DNA from: Batkoa obscura
Lineage: Eukaryota > Entomophthoromycota > Entomophthoromycetes > Entomophthorales > Batkoaceae
NCBI GenBank assembly: GCA_030770535.1
Contig: JASVEC010000003.1
Span: 1,116,001-1,180,000, forward strand
DNA: 64,000 nucleotides
Reading direction: 5' to 3'
The position numbers and the translations under genes are program-made. The first letter of the stretch is position 1, and each line of letters opens with the position of its first letter. The notes beneath the pieces are model-generated. The model was not told the DNA's origin and made no database searches. It was given only the letters and a program-made list of their open reading frames with translations. Of this stretch, positions 38,128-49,882 are shown one piece after another.

Positions 38128-39448
38128 ATGGGTAACAATCAAGGTAAAAATAAAGGAGAAGAAAGAATCGATTTTGGTAAATTGGAACCGTATGGTATCT
38201 ACAATAATAAAGATATATTGGACTATGATGTTAAACTATTAAAGAAATGGATCTTGGCTCGTAAAATGGCTCCATTTTATAAAGGCTTAAACGATTTATC
38301 TGAGTTAAAAGATTTGAATAACAACAATGGTAAAAATGGCAATGAAACAAGTTCAAATAAAAATTTAAGTATTAAGTTAAGCTCCAGTAATAAAAAAGAA
38401 AGGGAAAATAGTAAAGATAACTTGGAAGCGTTTTATAACCAAAGTTTGGAATGTCCTATTTGCTTTTTGGTAAGTTTACTTTTACTTTTAATATTTCATG
38501 AACATGTGTTGCTTGTTTTTATTATTTTAGCTATTCTTGTATTTATACTTATCTCTATTATCTAGATTTATCCTATAAATATTAATTATTCAAACTGTTG
38601 TGACCAACCTATCTGTACTGAGTGCCTTATTCAAATTAAAAGTAAAGTAGGAAGCAATACACCACCAGAGTAAATTACTATGATTGTTTTACTATAACTA
38701 ATTAATCATCCTATCTATTTAGTTGTCCTTTTTGTGCAAAAGAAGATTTTTCCTTTTTATATTGTGCGTATGAAAACCCAGCGTTGGTGCCTAATAATGT
38801 AATCTTGTAATTTGTATCTAATTCATTCATTAACTGTATTTTTTAGTCTCAAAATTCAAATAAGTCAATAACATCGCATAAAAAAGCAATTCCTTTAAGA
38901 ATTGGTAAGTAGTTCTTTTTTACCATTAGAGCTATAGTTTACGAAACATTTTATTAATACTTTAATCTCTTTATGTAGAAGAGTTAAGACCTGAACCAAT
39001 CCGGAATATTAACTTAGACTTAAGGCAACCAATGTTAATTCACCCAGGAAGATTTTTGAGTTTAAGGCCAGGTCGTAGACAACGTTCTGGGGATAGTACA
39101 TACTCAGACTACTTTTTAACAATGCAAAGTATGGGAGTAGATTTGGAAGAACTTATGGTAATGGAAGCAATCAGAGCAAGTTTATTGGAACAAGAACAGG
39201 CGCAAGCCCAATCCCAACAGGAACAAAGTGAAGCAAGAGAAAATAATAATGAGAATAGCAGCAATAATGAAGCAGTTAATGAAACGAATTCAATAGTAGA
39301 ATCACCTACCGTTATTGAAGCTGAAGAACAAAGATCTAATAATTCAACAATAAGGGATCTATCGCATGATATAACAAACAGTAGTGATAAATCGAGTTAC
39401 CCTAATGAAATTTCAAATAGTGGAAGTACACCTAAAGTTCAATATTGA
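38128..39448 (+). CDS. SIP5: SIP5-like RING-type protein
   Basis: Exon 1 (38128-38469) starts MGNNQGKNKGEE, a good N-myristoylation signal with Gly2. Further exons supply LECPICFL...IYPININYSNCCDQPICTEC and CPFC, the split zinc-binding C4-type centre of SIP5. After three more short exons (from about 38578) the last exon (38979-39448) has the conserved PGRFLSLRPGRR and EELMVMEAIRASLLEQE stretch, then a Gln/Glu/Asn-rich tail. SIP5 interacts with the Snf1 kinase/Glc7 phosphatase circuit in yeast. Whether this protein is a ubiquitin ligase is unknown. Introns are 50-110 nt GT-AG. Confidence 0.88.
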
Positions 39449-40433
39449 TGGTATTAGGCTTTGCTTTATTGCTCATGTTTATTTAACTCAGTTTAACTTT
39501 TATTATTCTTATCTAAGCATTTTATTAATTTTATACTTTTGATTTTTTAATGATTAAAAGATTCTTTTTTATCTGTATTATTTTTTAAAATTTATATTAT
39601 TATAAAATAGATTTATTATTATTTTGATCAATAAATGAATTTAGTTTACACATTGTATTTTTGATGGTATTTTTATCAATAATTTAATGCTAATGATATT
39701 AACAACATGACATATACTCTTTATTTATCGATTTCATCCAGAGAATAATCAAAGAAAGACTAGGCTTTGAGGCAAAAATTACAATTCTTAAATAAGAATA
39801 ATCCAATCTATATAAAAAGGTGAAAATAAGGTTACTAATAAATAAGTTATTAACACTTAAAAAGCGGGCAATCTTTTTATGTTTACCGAATTTTAACTTA
39901 AGCTATACTAAAAGAGCCTCAACTAATCAAATTAATCTAATGGTTCCTTGAGATTAAATCGATTAGTTGAAACTAGCTGTATAGTAGAAATTTATATCAG
40001 CCACAATTTAAAAAAACATATTAATACGTTTCCCGACAATAATGTGTTAATAGGTATTACTACAGAATAGATGTTATTACTCAAATTTTTAAAGTTAAAC
40101 ATAAGGTTTGATTTCAAAATTAACAATTCGATAACTGCCAATACTATGACTCATCCTACTTCAAGTAAAACTCTTTAGCTACTATTTGTTCCATCATTAA
40201 AAAAGAGCTATCTTCAACTATAATACAAAGTACCGCCACTCATAAGCGGTTATATACACAATTTAACTTTGGCTGGGTTTGATTGTTGTGTAGTAGAAGC
40301 TGCATTGTAAACTGATTATAATTCTTTTGTTTAATTTTAAAGTAATTATATACTATAATAGACTTAAAAATATATAGCGTATATATAGCAAAACTGTTTA
40401 TTACACTTTACATAAAATTTAGTGACCAAAAAG
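39449..40433. other. Convergent intergenic region with a hairpin
   Basis: Between SIP5 and the unrecognised gene. The only structure is an imperfect hairpin at 39919-39970, listed separately. Confidence 0.4.
39903..39985. repeat. Hairpin, possible very short MITE family 2 relative
   Basis: Arms 39919-39938 and 39951-39970 pair at 18 of 20 positions. On the right side the reverse strand begins TACAGCTAGTTTCAACT, which resembles the ends of the element at 28283-28438. Confidence 0.4.
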
Positions 40434-42083
40434 TTACCGCCATATCTTTTCTATATCATAAAGGTTGCCTAGAATATGTTTAGAAGGCTGTTGTATTTTT
40501 CCTTGGAGCTGTTCAAAATTGTTTAGATTATTATTTGTTTCTTTATCAGAGTATTCCCTATTTCCATTCCTCAGAATATTATCCCTAACATATTTAATAC
40601 ACAGATAGCTAAAAAATTTGATTTACATACTTAATTCTGTAATTAGGCTTAAATGAGACAAGATAACTGTTTTTGTCAAATTGTGGAACCAAATTGATAT
40701 ACTTCTTTTGAGATGAATATGTATGATCCAGTTCTTCTTGAGATTGAACTAAATAAATTAATAACGTATTATTTGAAAACTATGTACTACCTTCTAAATA
40801 AGTTGAAGGTCTTAATAATGAATCTTGATACACTTGATCTTTTGATTTGATATTACCTAACGGATTGTTCTTTATTAATGAAATCATATTATCTCGTTTG
40901 GCATTGTTTCTTGAATGTTTTGAAGTTGAGGTATTTTCTTTAAATCTGTTATATTAAATGCCAATTATTAAAATATTTATTACCTTCTTCTTGATCAAGT
41001 ATTTTATTATCAGTATTAAAGAATTTTGATTTTTTTAGCACTGTAGTTCTTGATGTTGATGTTCCAAAGTCTTTCATAGAATCACTATCCAATATCTTAT
41101 AAATTTTTAATCTTCTTTGTTCTTTATTTAAACCAAGAAACTCTTTCTCTGAAAAATTAAAATTATCGAATTTTTTGCGCACTATATCTGAAGGTCTAGT
41201 TCTTTCAAGCTTAGGAAGCTAAAAAGCCAATAAATACTATATCAAGTTATTAAATTAAATTAAATATTTACTATTATCCGATGATTTGAAAGCTTATTTG
41301 AAATAAACTAGAAAAGTAGCATTAAACACTTAGCCAAGAGGGTATTTAAATTCGTCTGGTACCTGAGGAATCATACTACGCTTTTGTTTCTTCTCATTTA
41401 TTTTCCTTTTTGATATCATTTTTGGCTCTTCTAGCTCCTTTATTAGTAAATGACGTTTATTTGATATCCTATTTTCTGGCTCATAATAAAAAGAGTTCAA
41501 TATACTGACAGGCTTGTTGTTGACGTTATTGTTTTTAGAAAGGGAACTTTCTATCCCTTGGTTATTTGAGTAGCGTGCGCTTTTATTTCTAAGATGTTCA
41601 TTTGGATCATCTTTTAAAGCTTCTTTTATAGGGGGCAAGTAATTACATTCATGGTCGATCAATACTAAACCTAAATAAACTCTATGAGAAAACATTATTA
41701 CATTCCCACGCTAAAAACTAAACCTTGTGATTTTTGAGATATTGATCTTAATAAATTTAAATTAATCATTTTTAAATCTTTAAAATAAATTACCTGTCTT
41801 CTGTAGAATCCATGTTATAAATTAGTGGTAAAGCAAATGTACGATATATTTCTGAATAGCTGTTTTGTATTGGAGTTTGATTTAGTTGTGAAAGCTCTAA
41901 TTTGGGCTCAGGAATTGGTGTTGTCCTTGGTGATGAAGCTGCTTCTGACGTGATTGCTGGTGTTGAGAAATTCGAAGCAGGTATTAGTCTTATTTGATCT
42001 TCAAGATACTTTTCGATTAGCTCCATTTTGTATTTAGAAAGGTATATCGGCGCTAGTTCTCCATCTTCAAAATTTACTGACAT
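40434..42083 (-). CDS. Unrecognised multi-exon protein, basic and low-complexity
   Basis: Start MSVNFEDGELAPIYLSKYKM at 42083 and a stop at 40434-40436. Exons that join in frame are roughly 41390-41690, a 36-nt exon (about 41275-41310), 40984-41218, then three more ending NLYDIEKIWR. The piece around LPKLERTRPSDIVRKKFDNF looks like a folded, conserved core; the rest is Ser/Asn-rich and basic. The join between the first exon (ends near 41807) and the second is unresolved, so one exon may be missing or wrongly bounded. I cannot name a family. The consistent short GT-AG introns support a real gene. Confidence 0.6.
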
Positions 42084-44502
42084 TATAGGAGAAAAATTAA
42101 ACTAAAACCAAACTGTAATTTCAAATCCTTTATATACTAACTGCGCACACTTATGACGCACTTGTTTGATTTTAGCTCCTTTTTAGTAAATTTTGCAAAT
42201 GATTTTGAAGTGTTTGGATTTGCTTAGTATAACAAATCGAAAAAATGTAAATCCAGAGCAAACTTTTAATTTTAATTTTTATCTTTATGTCTTATATTTT
42301 AAATTAGGTTTATTAAGCTAAAATTAAGTCAAAATCGTTACACTTAAACATAGCCATAAGGTTTGGCATCCACATCCTTATATTATAGACTATGATGAAA
42401 CATTATATTAGTAAACTGTAATGACGAATTCTATGTTTATTGGTTTACTTGGCTTATATTTATACTTACAATGTCCCGACTTTTGCTTAATGTGATAAAA
42501 TAAGCCAGATTTTTACGGGAAAACTCAAAAATGTTAGGGCATTCATTAAAATCTACTCTCTTTTCAATAAAAAAAAAACAAAGGCCGATAAAAACCATCA
42601 TTGTTAACATGTTAGCGTTATGTATGAATTATAAAAAATTCCTAAAGTTAATTTATGCTACATTTACTAAAAAAATTTAGTTGTCACTTTAAAAGCGGAT
42701 CGTTGAAGTTGAAACATATTTTAAACTTTGGGTTGACTTAAAGCAAAATCAAATTCACCTTCAAAATTGATTAGTTTTTGCAAAATATTTCAAATAAAAA
42801 AGCAATTTCCCTCCCAAATAATACTTGATCTATTTTAAAATTTTGTAGCTATTTCTAAAATATGCTAAAATATCCAATCAATTGATTGGCTGTACATTCG
42901 AGATTATTAGCTTTCTATCGAAAATAACGGAAGTTCTTGACCAAATATATAAACACATTTAACGCTTTATTATTTTGTTATTAGTGGCATGAATATCTAG
43001 GCATGTTTATTTCAATCAAATACTGTTCCAAACTTATCGTAAATTTATTTTTCATGGCAATTTTAAAGATCTTTATTAGCGAGATGGTCAAGATTAAGCA
43101 TGACTGTTATAAATTCGATGGTTAATTTGTGTAGTAAATGTGGTAGTTGAGATTGTTTATCTTGTTGCAGCTGTCAAATTTCAATTATGAAGTGTGTAGG
43201 TGCTTATTTAAACCCGAGAACTAAGCCAAAGTTGGCTTAAGCTCAAGTGATAGTTTAAACTAAAGGATTTTTTGCCATATTTTAATAAAAGCGCTATTTA
43301 TAAGTTGATGGTTTTTTATTCTTTCTACAGCAATTTTAACTGATAGATTGCTTATATTATCAAATTAGAAGGAGGTAATGAGTAGTTTACCACTGGGTTA
43401 AAATGATTCGTCAATTTCGATCAATAGATATTAACTCTGGCCCTAACCATTAGCATATATGAGCTATTTTATTTGATGATTTTCGGCTAACCATTTCTAC
43501 CACCAGCAATAATAATCAAAGTGGCAACATACCAGATTATATTTGTCTACAAAAAATCTTCTTTATTAGCTCTATAAGTTTCAATGCAAGTCAGCTGATT
43601 TTGAAGCAGTAAATCATAAAAAAACTACCCAAATAAGTGGCAGCTGTAAAAATTTTGCGAATAACTACATAATTGAACTTTAACAGCTCACACTGTTAAA
43701 GTTCAATTGTGTAATATTATTCCGGATTTTGTAACTAATTATGTGTACTATTATTTTGGTTTACAGCTTTACTTAAAATTTCATTTCAAAATCAACAGTT
43801 AGCTTTATACGATTGGATTTAACAGTTATAATGAAAGAAATGAGCTTCAAATTAAGTTAAAACGAGTTTTAAATAATATATTTTATATACTTACAAATCC
43901 TACATTATTAATGTAAGTGTTTGTTTTAAAAGTAAGCTGTTGCTCTTATTGGATTTTTAAGTTGACAGCATCTAAAATTTTACCTAATTTAACTCAAATG
44001 AAACCAAAACATATTCTTTCAAAGGTACAAGAAACTAATATTGCTATTAAAAAATAATTTAAATGTTTTTTTTACATAATTGATGGTTTTGTAAATTAAA
44101 TATTGTCATCTAGTTACAGTTCTACTAATTACATAACAGCATTTAATTCATGAGTCCATTAAATTATATGGAAAAATATACATTTAAATTATTTTTTTAA
44201 TAATAGCTTTGTTTTAAATAAACAATTAAAAATAACTATATTTTATAAACAGTAACGCAGCTAGATAGGCTATAATAGTTGATTTTAAACATCCTACAGA
44301 AAAATTAACTTTAGTATTTTAAAGTTGTTATAAAAAATAATGAAGTTAATTGCCCTAGATGCTATTTGAAATCAATTTGTTATACGATTATTGGTATAAA
44401 AAACCTTAATATAGTTTAAGAAAGTGAAAGATTTGATATTGATATATTTAACTGATTTTATAAACCGTTAACATTACACAAGTTTATAATACAATATTAA
44501 TA
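42084..44502. other. 2.4-kb AT-rich intergenic region
   Basis: No gene seen. It holds a strong hairpin (43651-43734). Confidence 0.4.
43651..43734. repeat. Foldback hairpin with perfect 16-bp stem
   Basis: AATTGAACTTTAACAG (43671-43686), a six-base loop, then its exact complement (43693-43708). Similarity extends imperfectly to about 38 bases per arm. Confidence 0.8.
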
Positions 44503-44604
44503 TATGGGAATGTATTTTTTTGTTTAAGGATTTTACTAACAATTTTTCCACTTAAATAGCGCTTAAGAATGGAAAAAGTAATGAAACCAAAAAACATCCC
44601 CATT
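44503..44604 (-). mobile_element. MITE family 1, copy G
   Basis: Full-length copy, ends TATGGGAATG and CATCCCCAT. Confidence 0.85.
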
Positions 44605-45343
44605 TGTTACTTTGCTTAGCGAATTTAAACATATTTCTAAAAAAGAGTACATTTTATCAATATCTGAGTCCTTGTTCTATATAATTCGATAAGTTTAAGT
44701 CATATTTGAAAATCTTTAATTGCCTTAAAAGTGAAATTATTGGTACTTGTAAAACTCTTATCTATAAACCAAAGTACTTTGGCTAAAAGACTATGATAAA
44801 GTGTCCTTTATTGAGATTTTGTCTATGGTAATAAATTTTATTATTTTTTAAACAGATATCCTATCATGCTTTAAATATCTAATAAAATAACAGAATTTAA
44901 TCTTCTGCTTTTTTAATAACAGAATAGGATATTTTTTTATTTAAAAATAAGTAGAAGCCTATCTTTACATCAATATAAATGTTTAATACACTTATTCTCA
45001 TAAATATTTTAAACTTAAATTATGAAACTAAAAGACGTTTGCCTTTACTTAAGGAGTAACCTTAATAGTTACAAGACTACTACGTATTATACTCCATAAA
45101 GTTTGAGACATAGAATTACACTAACAATAAAAGTAACAAGATATATAAATTTAGTAACAACTGTATATATTTTAAGTACTTGAGCATTGAATGAATAAGA
45201 TGTGCTCTTTATTTAATCCAATGTAATTTTAATAAACTATATTTGTGTTAGGTTATTAACTATTTCTATTTATTTGTGTCACAAATAAAATGTAAATGAT
45301 AACTTATAAAAACAAAATCTTGCTTTTACTTTTTCAAGGAAAA
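44605..45343. other. 5' region of the serine racemase-type gene
   Basis: AT-rich. It includes an alternative in-frame ATG at 45296 that would add 16 residues. Confidence 0.4.
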
Positions 45344-46354
45344 ATGTTACAATCAAAGGAAGAATTAAAATTAACTCAAATACAAAGTGCATTACATATT
45401 TTAAATGACAAAATACACACGACTCCAGTGTATACAAACAGCAGTATCAATGAATTGAGTTCTCATTTTAACTTTTATTTCAAATGCGAAAACCTACAAA
45501 AAACAGGAGCTTTCAAAATCCGTGGGGCAACGTATGCTTTGGATCGATTAGTTCACCAACATGGTATTGGAGAATTAAAAAAGAAAGGAGTGGTTACTTT
45601 TTCAGGTGGTAACCATGCACAAGCGCTTTCTTTAGCTTCAAGAAGATTGTCGGTACCATGTACAATCATTATGCCAAATAACTGCTCAAGTGTTAAAAAG
45701 CAAGCTGTGATCGGATATGGTGCAGTTGTTTTACTAAGCGAGCCAGATGAAGCTTCGAGTATTCACTTAGTAAATCAAGTTATTGAAAAAACCGGAGCTT
45801 ATTTTATCCATCCGTCTAACGATAAACATGTTGCCTGTGGGCAAGGAACTCTAGCTTTGGAGTTTACAGATCAGGTCAAATCAATGGATGTAGAGTTGGA
45901 CGGTATAATTGTACCTATTGGCGGTGGTGGATTATTAGCTGGTACTTGTGTAGGAGTAAAAGGACTTAATGAGAACATTAAAATTATTGCTGCTGAACCT
46001 AAGGGAGCAGATGATCTATATAAATCGATTCAAAGCGGAAATTATAAAGCATGTAGTAACCCAGATACTATCGCAGATGGATTGAGATGTACCGTTGGTG
46101 ATTTAAATTTTTCCATAATAAAAAAGTATGTTGATAGAGTTTTTACTTGTTCAGATGACCAAATTATTAAATCCATGCAGCTAATATGGGAAAGGATGAA
46201 GTTAGTTGTTGAACCTTCTGGAGTTGTACCTTTAGCTGTTGCACTATATAATGAAGAATTTCAAGAAAAGTTTAAAGGGTTAAAGAATGTAGGTATTATA
46301 CTTACAGGCGGAAACATTGATCTAACTGATTTTTTTGATTTTTACAACAAATAA
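45344..46354 (+). CDS. Serine racemase / threonine dehydratase-type PLP enzyme
   Basis: A single exon of 336 residues, the usual length of eukaryotic serine racemase and yeast SRY1 (3-hydroxyaspartate dehydratase). The PLP lysine is in TGAFKIRGA (residue 58 from this start, close to Lys56 in the human enzyme, which is why I prefer ATG 45344 over 45296). FSGGNHAQALS holds the substrate-carboxylate loop, IGGGGLLAGT the phosphate-binding glycines, and LTGGNIDL the C-terminal pyridine-binding part. It should deaminate serine, threonine or hydroxyaspartate or racemise serine; the sequence alone does not decide. The gene has no intron, unlike most neighbours. A degraded relative lies 0.8 kb downstream in the same direction. 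Confidence 0.92.
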   Translation: MLQSKEELKLTQIQSALHILNDKIHTTPVYTNSSINELSSHFNFYFKCENLQKTGAFKIRGATYALDRLVHQHGIGELKKKGVVTFSGGNHAQALSLASRRLSVPCTIIMPNNCSSVKKQAVIGYGAVVLLSEPDEASSIHLVNQVIEKTGAYFIHPSNDKHVACGQGTLALEFTDQVKSMDVELDGIIVPIGGGGLLAGTCVGVKGLNENIKIIAAEPKGADDLYKSIQSGNYKACSNPDTIADGLRCTVGDLNFSIIKKYVDRVFTCSDDQIIKSMQLIWERMKLVVEPSGVVPLAVALYNEEFQEKFKGLKNVGIILTGGNIDLTDFFDFYNK

Positions 46355-46468
46355 AATGAATGCCATTTCTGATATGAATATCGATTAACTATAATGTTCA
46401 TGGATACAGGTGGCGCGAAAGTAATGAGTAACATCTGCTTATTTCAAGTCTTGTTTTTATGTTTAACA

Positions 46469-46567
46469 TAAGGGGATGTATTTTTGTTTAAGAATTTTAC
46501 TAACAATTTTTCCGCTAAAATAGCGCTCAAAAGAGAAAAAGTGATGAAGCCAAAAAACACCGCCATA
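46469..46567 (-). mobile_element. MITE family 1, copy H
   Basis: Full-length copy between the active enzyme gene and its degraded relative. Confidence 0.85.
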
Positions 46568-46608
46568 ATTTGATTTTTATTAAGAAATTTAAATGAAGTA
46601 TAAAGAAT

Positions 46609-46714
46609 ATATGAGAATGTTTTTTTTGGTTTCATTACTTTTTCCATTTTTTAAGTACTATTTGAGCGGAAAGATTGTTAGTAAAATCCTTAAACAAAAA
46701 AATACTTCCCCATA
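46609..46714 (+). mobile_element. MITE family 1, copy I
   Basis: Inverted partner of copy H, 41 bp away, near-consensus right half. Confidence 0.86.
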
Positions 46715-47167
46715 TAATTCTAAAAACTATATTATCATCATTTTGTGTTATATATTTAGTAATAAACCTTTATGGATTTAATATTATATTAATAAGCTTA
46801 CATTATTTTAGACTTTCAGTTATTTAAAAGTATAAAAGTATAAAAGTATAGAAGTATAAAAAAAACTGCTTCAAGGTAATCACATTATACATCTTAAAGA
46901 AATAATATATTACCTTAACCATGTTGATTTATTGAAAATTCTAGAACGATGTAAATATTTTCATTTATCAATTCATCAATTGTATTCCTCAGACTTATTA
47001 CAGCCAATCTTCAAATTCAGATGAACTTAATAAATATTTAATAATAGTGTATTATCGTAAACAAACGCGATGGTTCACAAATATATACCATAAACAATAA
47101 AAAGGACTTTAAACCATGCATAAAGAGTAACATAAAAAACCACTAATTTTAATTAAAAACTAACGTT
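46715..47167. other. AT-rich spacer with AAAAGTAT repeats
   Basis: A short tandem run (about 46828-46862) and no coding pattern. The missing N-terminal part of the downstream pseudogene is not recognisable here. Confidence 0.4.
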
Positions 47168-48004
47168 GTGACGAACACAATTAATTTAAGTTTAACTGAT
47201 GTTGAAGATGCAGCTTTGAAACTTGAAGAAGTTCGTAAGAAAGAGATAGTAGCCCATTTAATTGGAAATCATGCTCAAGCAGCAACTTTAGTATCCAAAA
47301 TCTCTGGAATAAAAAGTACAATTGTACTTCCAATCACATGTTCAAAAGTAAAATTAGAAGTTGTTTTAGGTTGCGGTGCTAAAGTTATAGAATGCGAACC
47401 TAGTATTGAGCATTGTATTAAAACCATCAATAACATTATTAAGGAAACTAGTGCTTACTTTATTCATCCCTTTAATCATAAAGACGTTATCGTTGGTCAA
47501 GGAGCCGCTGCTTTAGAATTACTTAAACAAACTGAAGAGATGGATGTAACCCTAGATCCAGCAATTGCTCATGTAAGCAAGGGTAGATTAATATCTGGTA
47601 CCCTTATAGTAGTTAAAGGATTCGATAATAAAATCAAAAGATTCAATGGTGGACCAAAGGAGGCCGATGATTGTTACCAATCAATTAAAAGTGGTTAACT
47701 TACTACTTGTGAGAATCCAGTTACTATTGCGGATGAATTAAACACCACTATACGTGGATTAGTTTATCGAATCATTAAAAATAATTTAGATAATATATTT
47801 GAAGTCATTGACGATGAGATTGTTAAAGCTATGAGAATAATTTGGGAAAGAACGAAATTAGCTGAACCTGCGGGGGCTACACCCTTAGCTGTTGTTTTAT
47901 TTAATGAGGATTTCAAACAAAAGTATGTTGATGTTAAAGACACTGAAATAATCATATCAGGTGGAAATATTGAACTAGACTATTTCTTTAATTCACTTAG
48001 ATAA
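47168..48004 (+). pseudogene. Degraded paralogue of the serine racemase-type enzyme
   Basis: The frame runs from IGNHAQAATLVSKISG through FIHPFNHKDVIVGQGAAALE to IIISGGNIELDYFF and follows the upstream enzyme nearly residue by residue. The N-terminal quarter with the PLP lysine is absent, and there is no ATG at the start. The glycine loop IGGGGLLAG has become HVSKGRLISG, and a TAA at 47696-47698 interrupts the frame. It cannot be an active PLP enzyme. The long stretches kept open suggest decay after a tandem duplication. Confidence 0.88.
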
Positions 48005-48220
48005 TAAAGACACTTAAAAATTAACGAAAAAAGCAAATTTTAGTGATATATTATGAATTTTACATTTGATAAATAAATAAACAAAGCTATTTATTATCTA
48101 ATTTATAAATGATAACATCTAAAAATTTACTTGGTAAGATTAAAGTACTATTATTAAATGCTAACATCTCTGATAAAAAGTTTTATTTAAGATATAGGAT
48201 ATAGTATTAATGTACAGAGT

Positions 48221-49330
48221 TTATCTCATCCTACTCTTAAATGAAGCTCTTATCTTGTCTTTCCATGTCATGTTACAGGTAGATTGTTCCGGGTTTTTAC
48301 CTGCAATCCTTTTGATCAATACTACAAACTCTTTCCTAGTTTTAGTATGAAGAAGAAGAAGTAGCAATGCATTAGCTAACCCGTAACCAGATCTAAAGTG
48401 AGTACAAATTCCATCTAATACTCTTGTCCTTGTCCATCCCATCAAAATCTCCATTTGTTCTAACAGTAATTCCGGAGTATAACAGATATATATAATTAGT
48501 AATATGATCAAGATTCTGTACGCTACAATATATCCTTGATGCTTCATCCTTTCAATTTTACTAATCTTACTGAACGTTTCTGCACCACTTAATTGGATCA
48601 CTTCCTTTTCAAGCTTTAATTCTTCTAACTCATACGGGTGGGGATAGCTGATTTTCTTTCGATTTGCTCTCAATACCGTAATTGATGGTCTATTCAAATA
48701 CGATTTTAAACAATTTCTATGAAACAGAGCAATTTTGATATAGAAAATGGTGATCATAACTAGACTGAATACTATATTATACGCCATTAGTATTTGAATA
48801 GGCGTTCTTTTAAGATCGTTAAGGTGTGGTGACCAAATGTGACATGCTAAGCCACCAGGCATTTCGACAAATAAAGAGTCAGCTAATCCGTAAATAGCAC
48901 ATGATATGATAATAACGACAGGAAGTAGTATAATCGAAAATTTTAAGTAACTAATATTACTTGATTGGGTTACTATAGAGTTATATCTTACATAGCTTAA
49001 AACTCCCAACATATAGGTAGTAGAATGCATAGTAATCATTAATAAAAATCCAGATAAATTACAATCACTACTATTAAAATTGCTGCCATTGGTTTGGATT
49101 TTAAAAACATTTAAATCATTTGCAAACCCGACTATATATTTTGTAACGATGGAAGCGCTAAAAATAATATCAGATATAACTATAAACAAGATAACATTCC
49201 TTTCTATCAAGTTGTTGTCCCATTTCTGTTTGAAAATTAAATAAAATACGATCAAGTTAAATATCAAAGTTGGGACTATAATGGCTATTGAATAAGCATG
49301 TATGGCAATTTCATATGAGTCCAGCTCCAT
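48221..49330 (-). CDS. Rhodopsin-like (class A) G protein-coupled receptor
   Basis: A single exon of 369 residues with seven hydrophobic segments at about 10-33, 45-68, 91-115, 129-150, 177-202, 268-290 and 305-328. Cys90 at the top of TM3 and Cys163 in the second outer loop are placed for the class A disulfide. VRY (114-116) follows TM3 like DRY, and CYTP (283-286) in TM6 resembles CWxP. NPxxY of TM7 is replaced by GYGLAN. Two N-glycosylation sites (near 81-86) lie in the first outer loop. The third inner loop is long and charged, suited to G-protein contact. The ligand is unknown. Class A receptors are rare in Dikarya. Confidence 0.82.
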   Translation of the reverse strand: MELDSYEIAIHAYSIAIIVPTLIFNLIVFYLIFKQKWDNNLIERNVILFIVISDIIFSASIVTKYIVGFANDLNVFKIQTNGSNFNSSDCNLSGFLLMITMHSTTYMLGVLSYVRYNSIVTQSSNISYLKFSIILLPVVIIISCAIYGLADSLFVEMPGGLACHIWSPHLNDLKRTPIQILMAYNIVFSLVMITIFYIKIALFHRNCLKSYLNRPSITVLRANRKKISYPHPYELEELKLEKEVIQLSGAETFSKISKIERMKHQGYIVAYRILIILLIIYICYTPELLLEQMEILMGWTRTRVLDGICTHFRSGYGLANALLLLLLHTKTRKEFVVLIKRIAGKNPEQSTCNMTWKDKIRASFKSRMR

Positions 49331-49882
49331 TTTGAGTTATTAAAATATTGTATAAAAAATATTTGAAAGTATTCAAATAATCACTATATAAATAATAACT
49401 AAAAGCCCCATGAATAATATGTGTTAATTAATTTTATTTCAGACTAATATTTTCATGATAAAATATAAAAATAGCCAATTTCATGTTTTGATTTATTCTT
49501 GTGACTCAAACCTTTTATTAATTTATTTGCATTTAAATTAAAAATATTTTAAGTTTATACAACTTTTTATGTAATAATCGTTAAACATTAATATATTACA
49601 AGATAAGGTTATATTAAATATTGTCATAAAGTTAATTTATAACAATTTTATTACTATTTATATTTATTTGGTCCATTTTTATATAAAATTTAGACTGCAT
49701 GAAATAATTGTTCATGCATTTATTTTAATAAATATTCAAAATGACAAAATGCATTAAATAATATGATATAAATTTGGTTATATAACATGAATTTATTTAT
49801 AAATGGAAAATAGATCAATATCTAGGTACCAGATATAATTACAATGGTCGCTATTACAAAATACTCAAATATTAAACTTAGC
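49331..49882. other. Divergent spacer of the GPCR and SPO11 genes
   Basis: 552 bp, AT-rich, no other feature seen. Confidence 0.4.

Noticed and set aside
46444-46781. Overlapping open frames on both strands
   Set aside because: Both are translations of MITE copies H and I.
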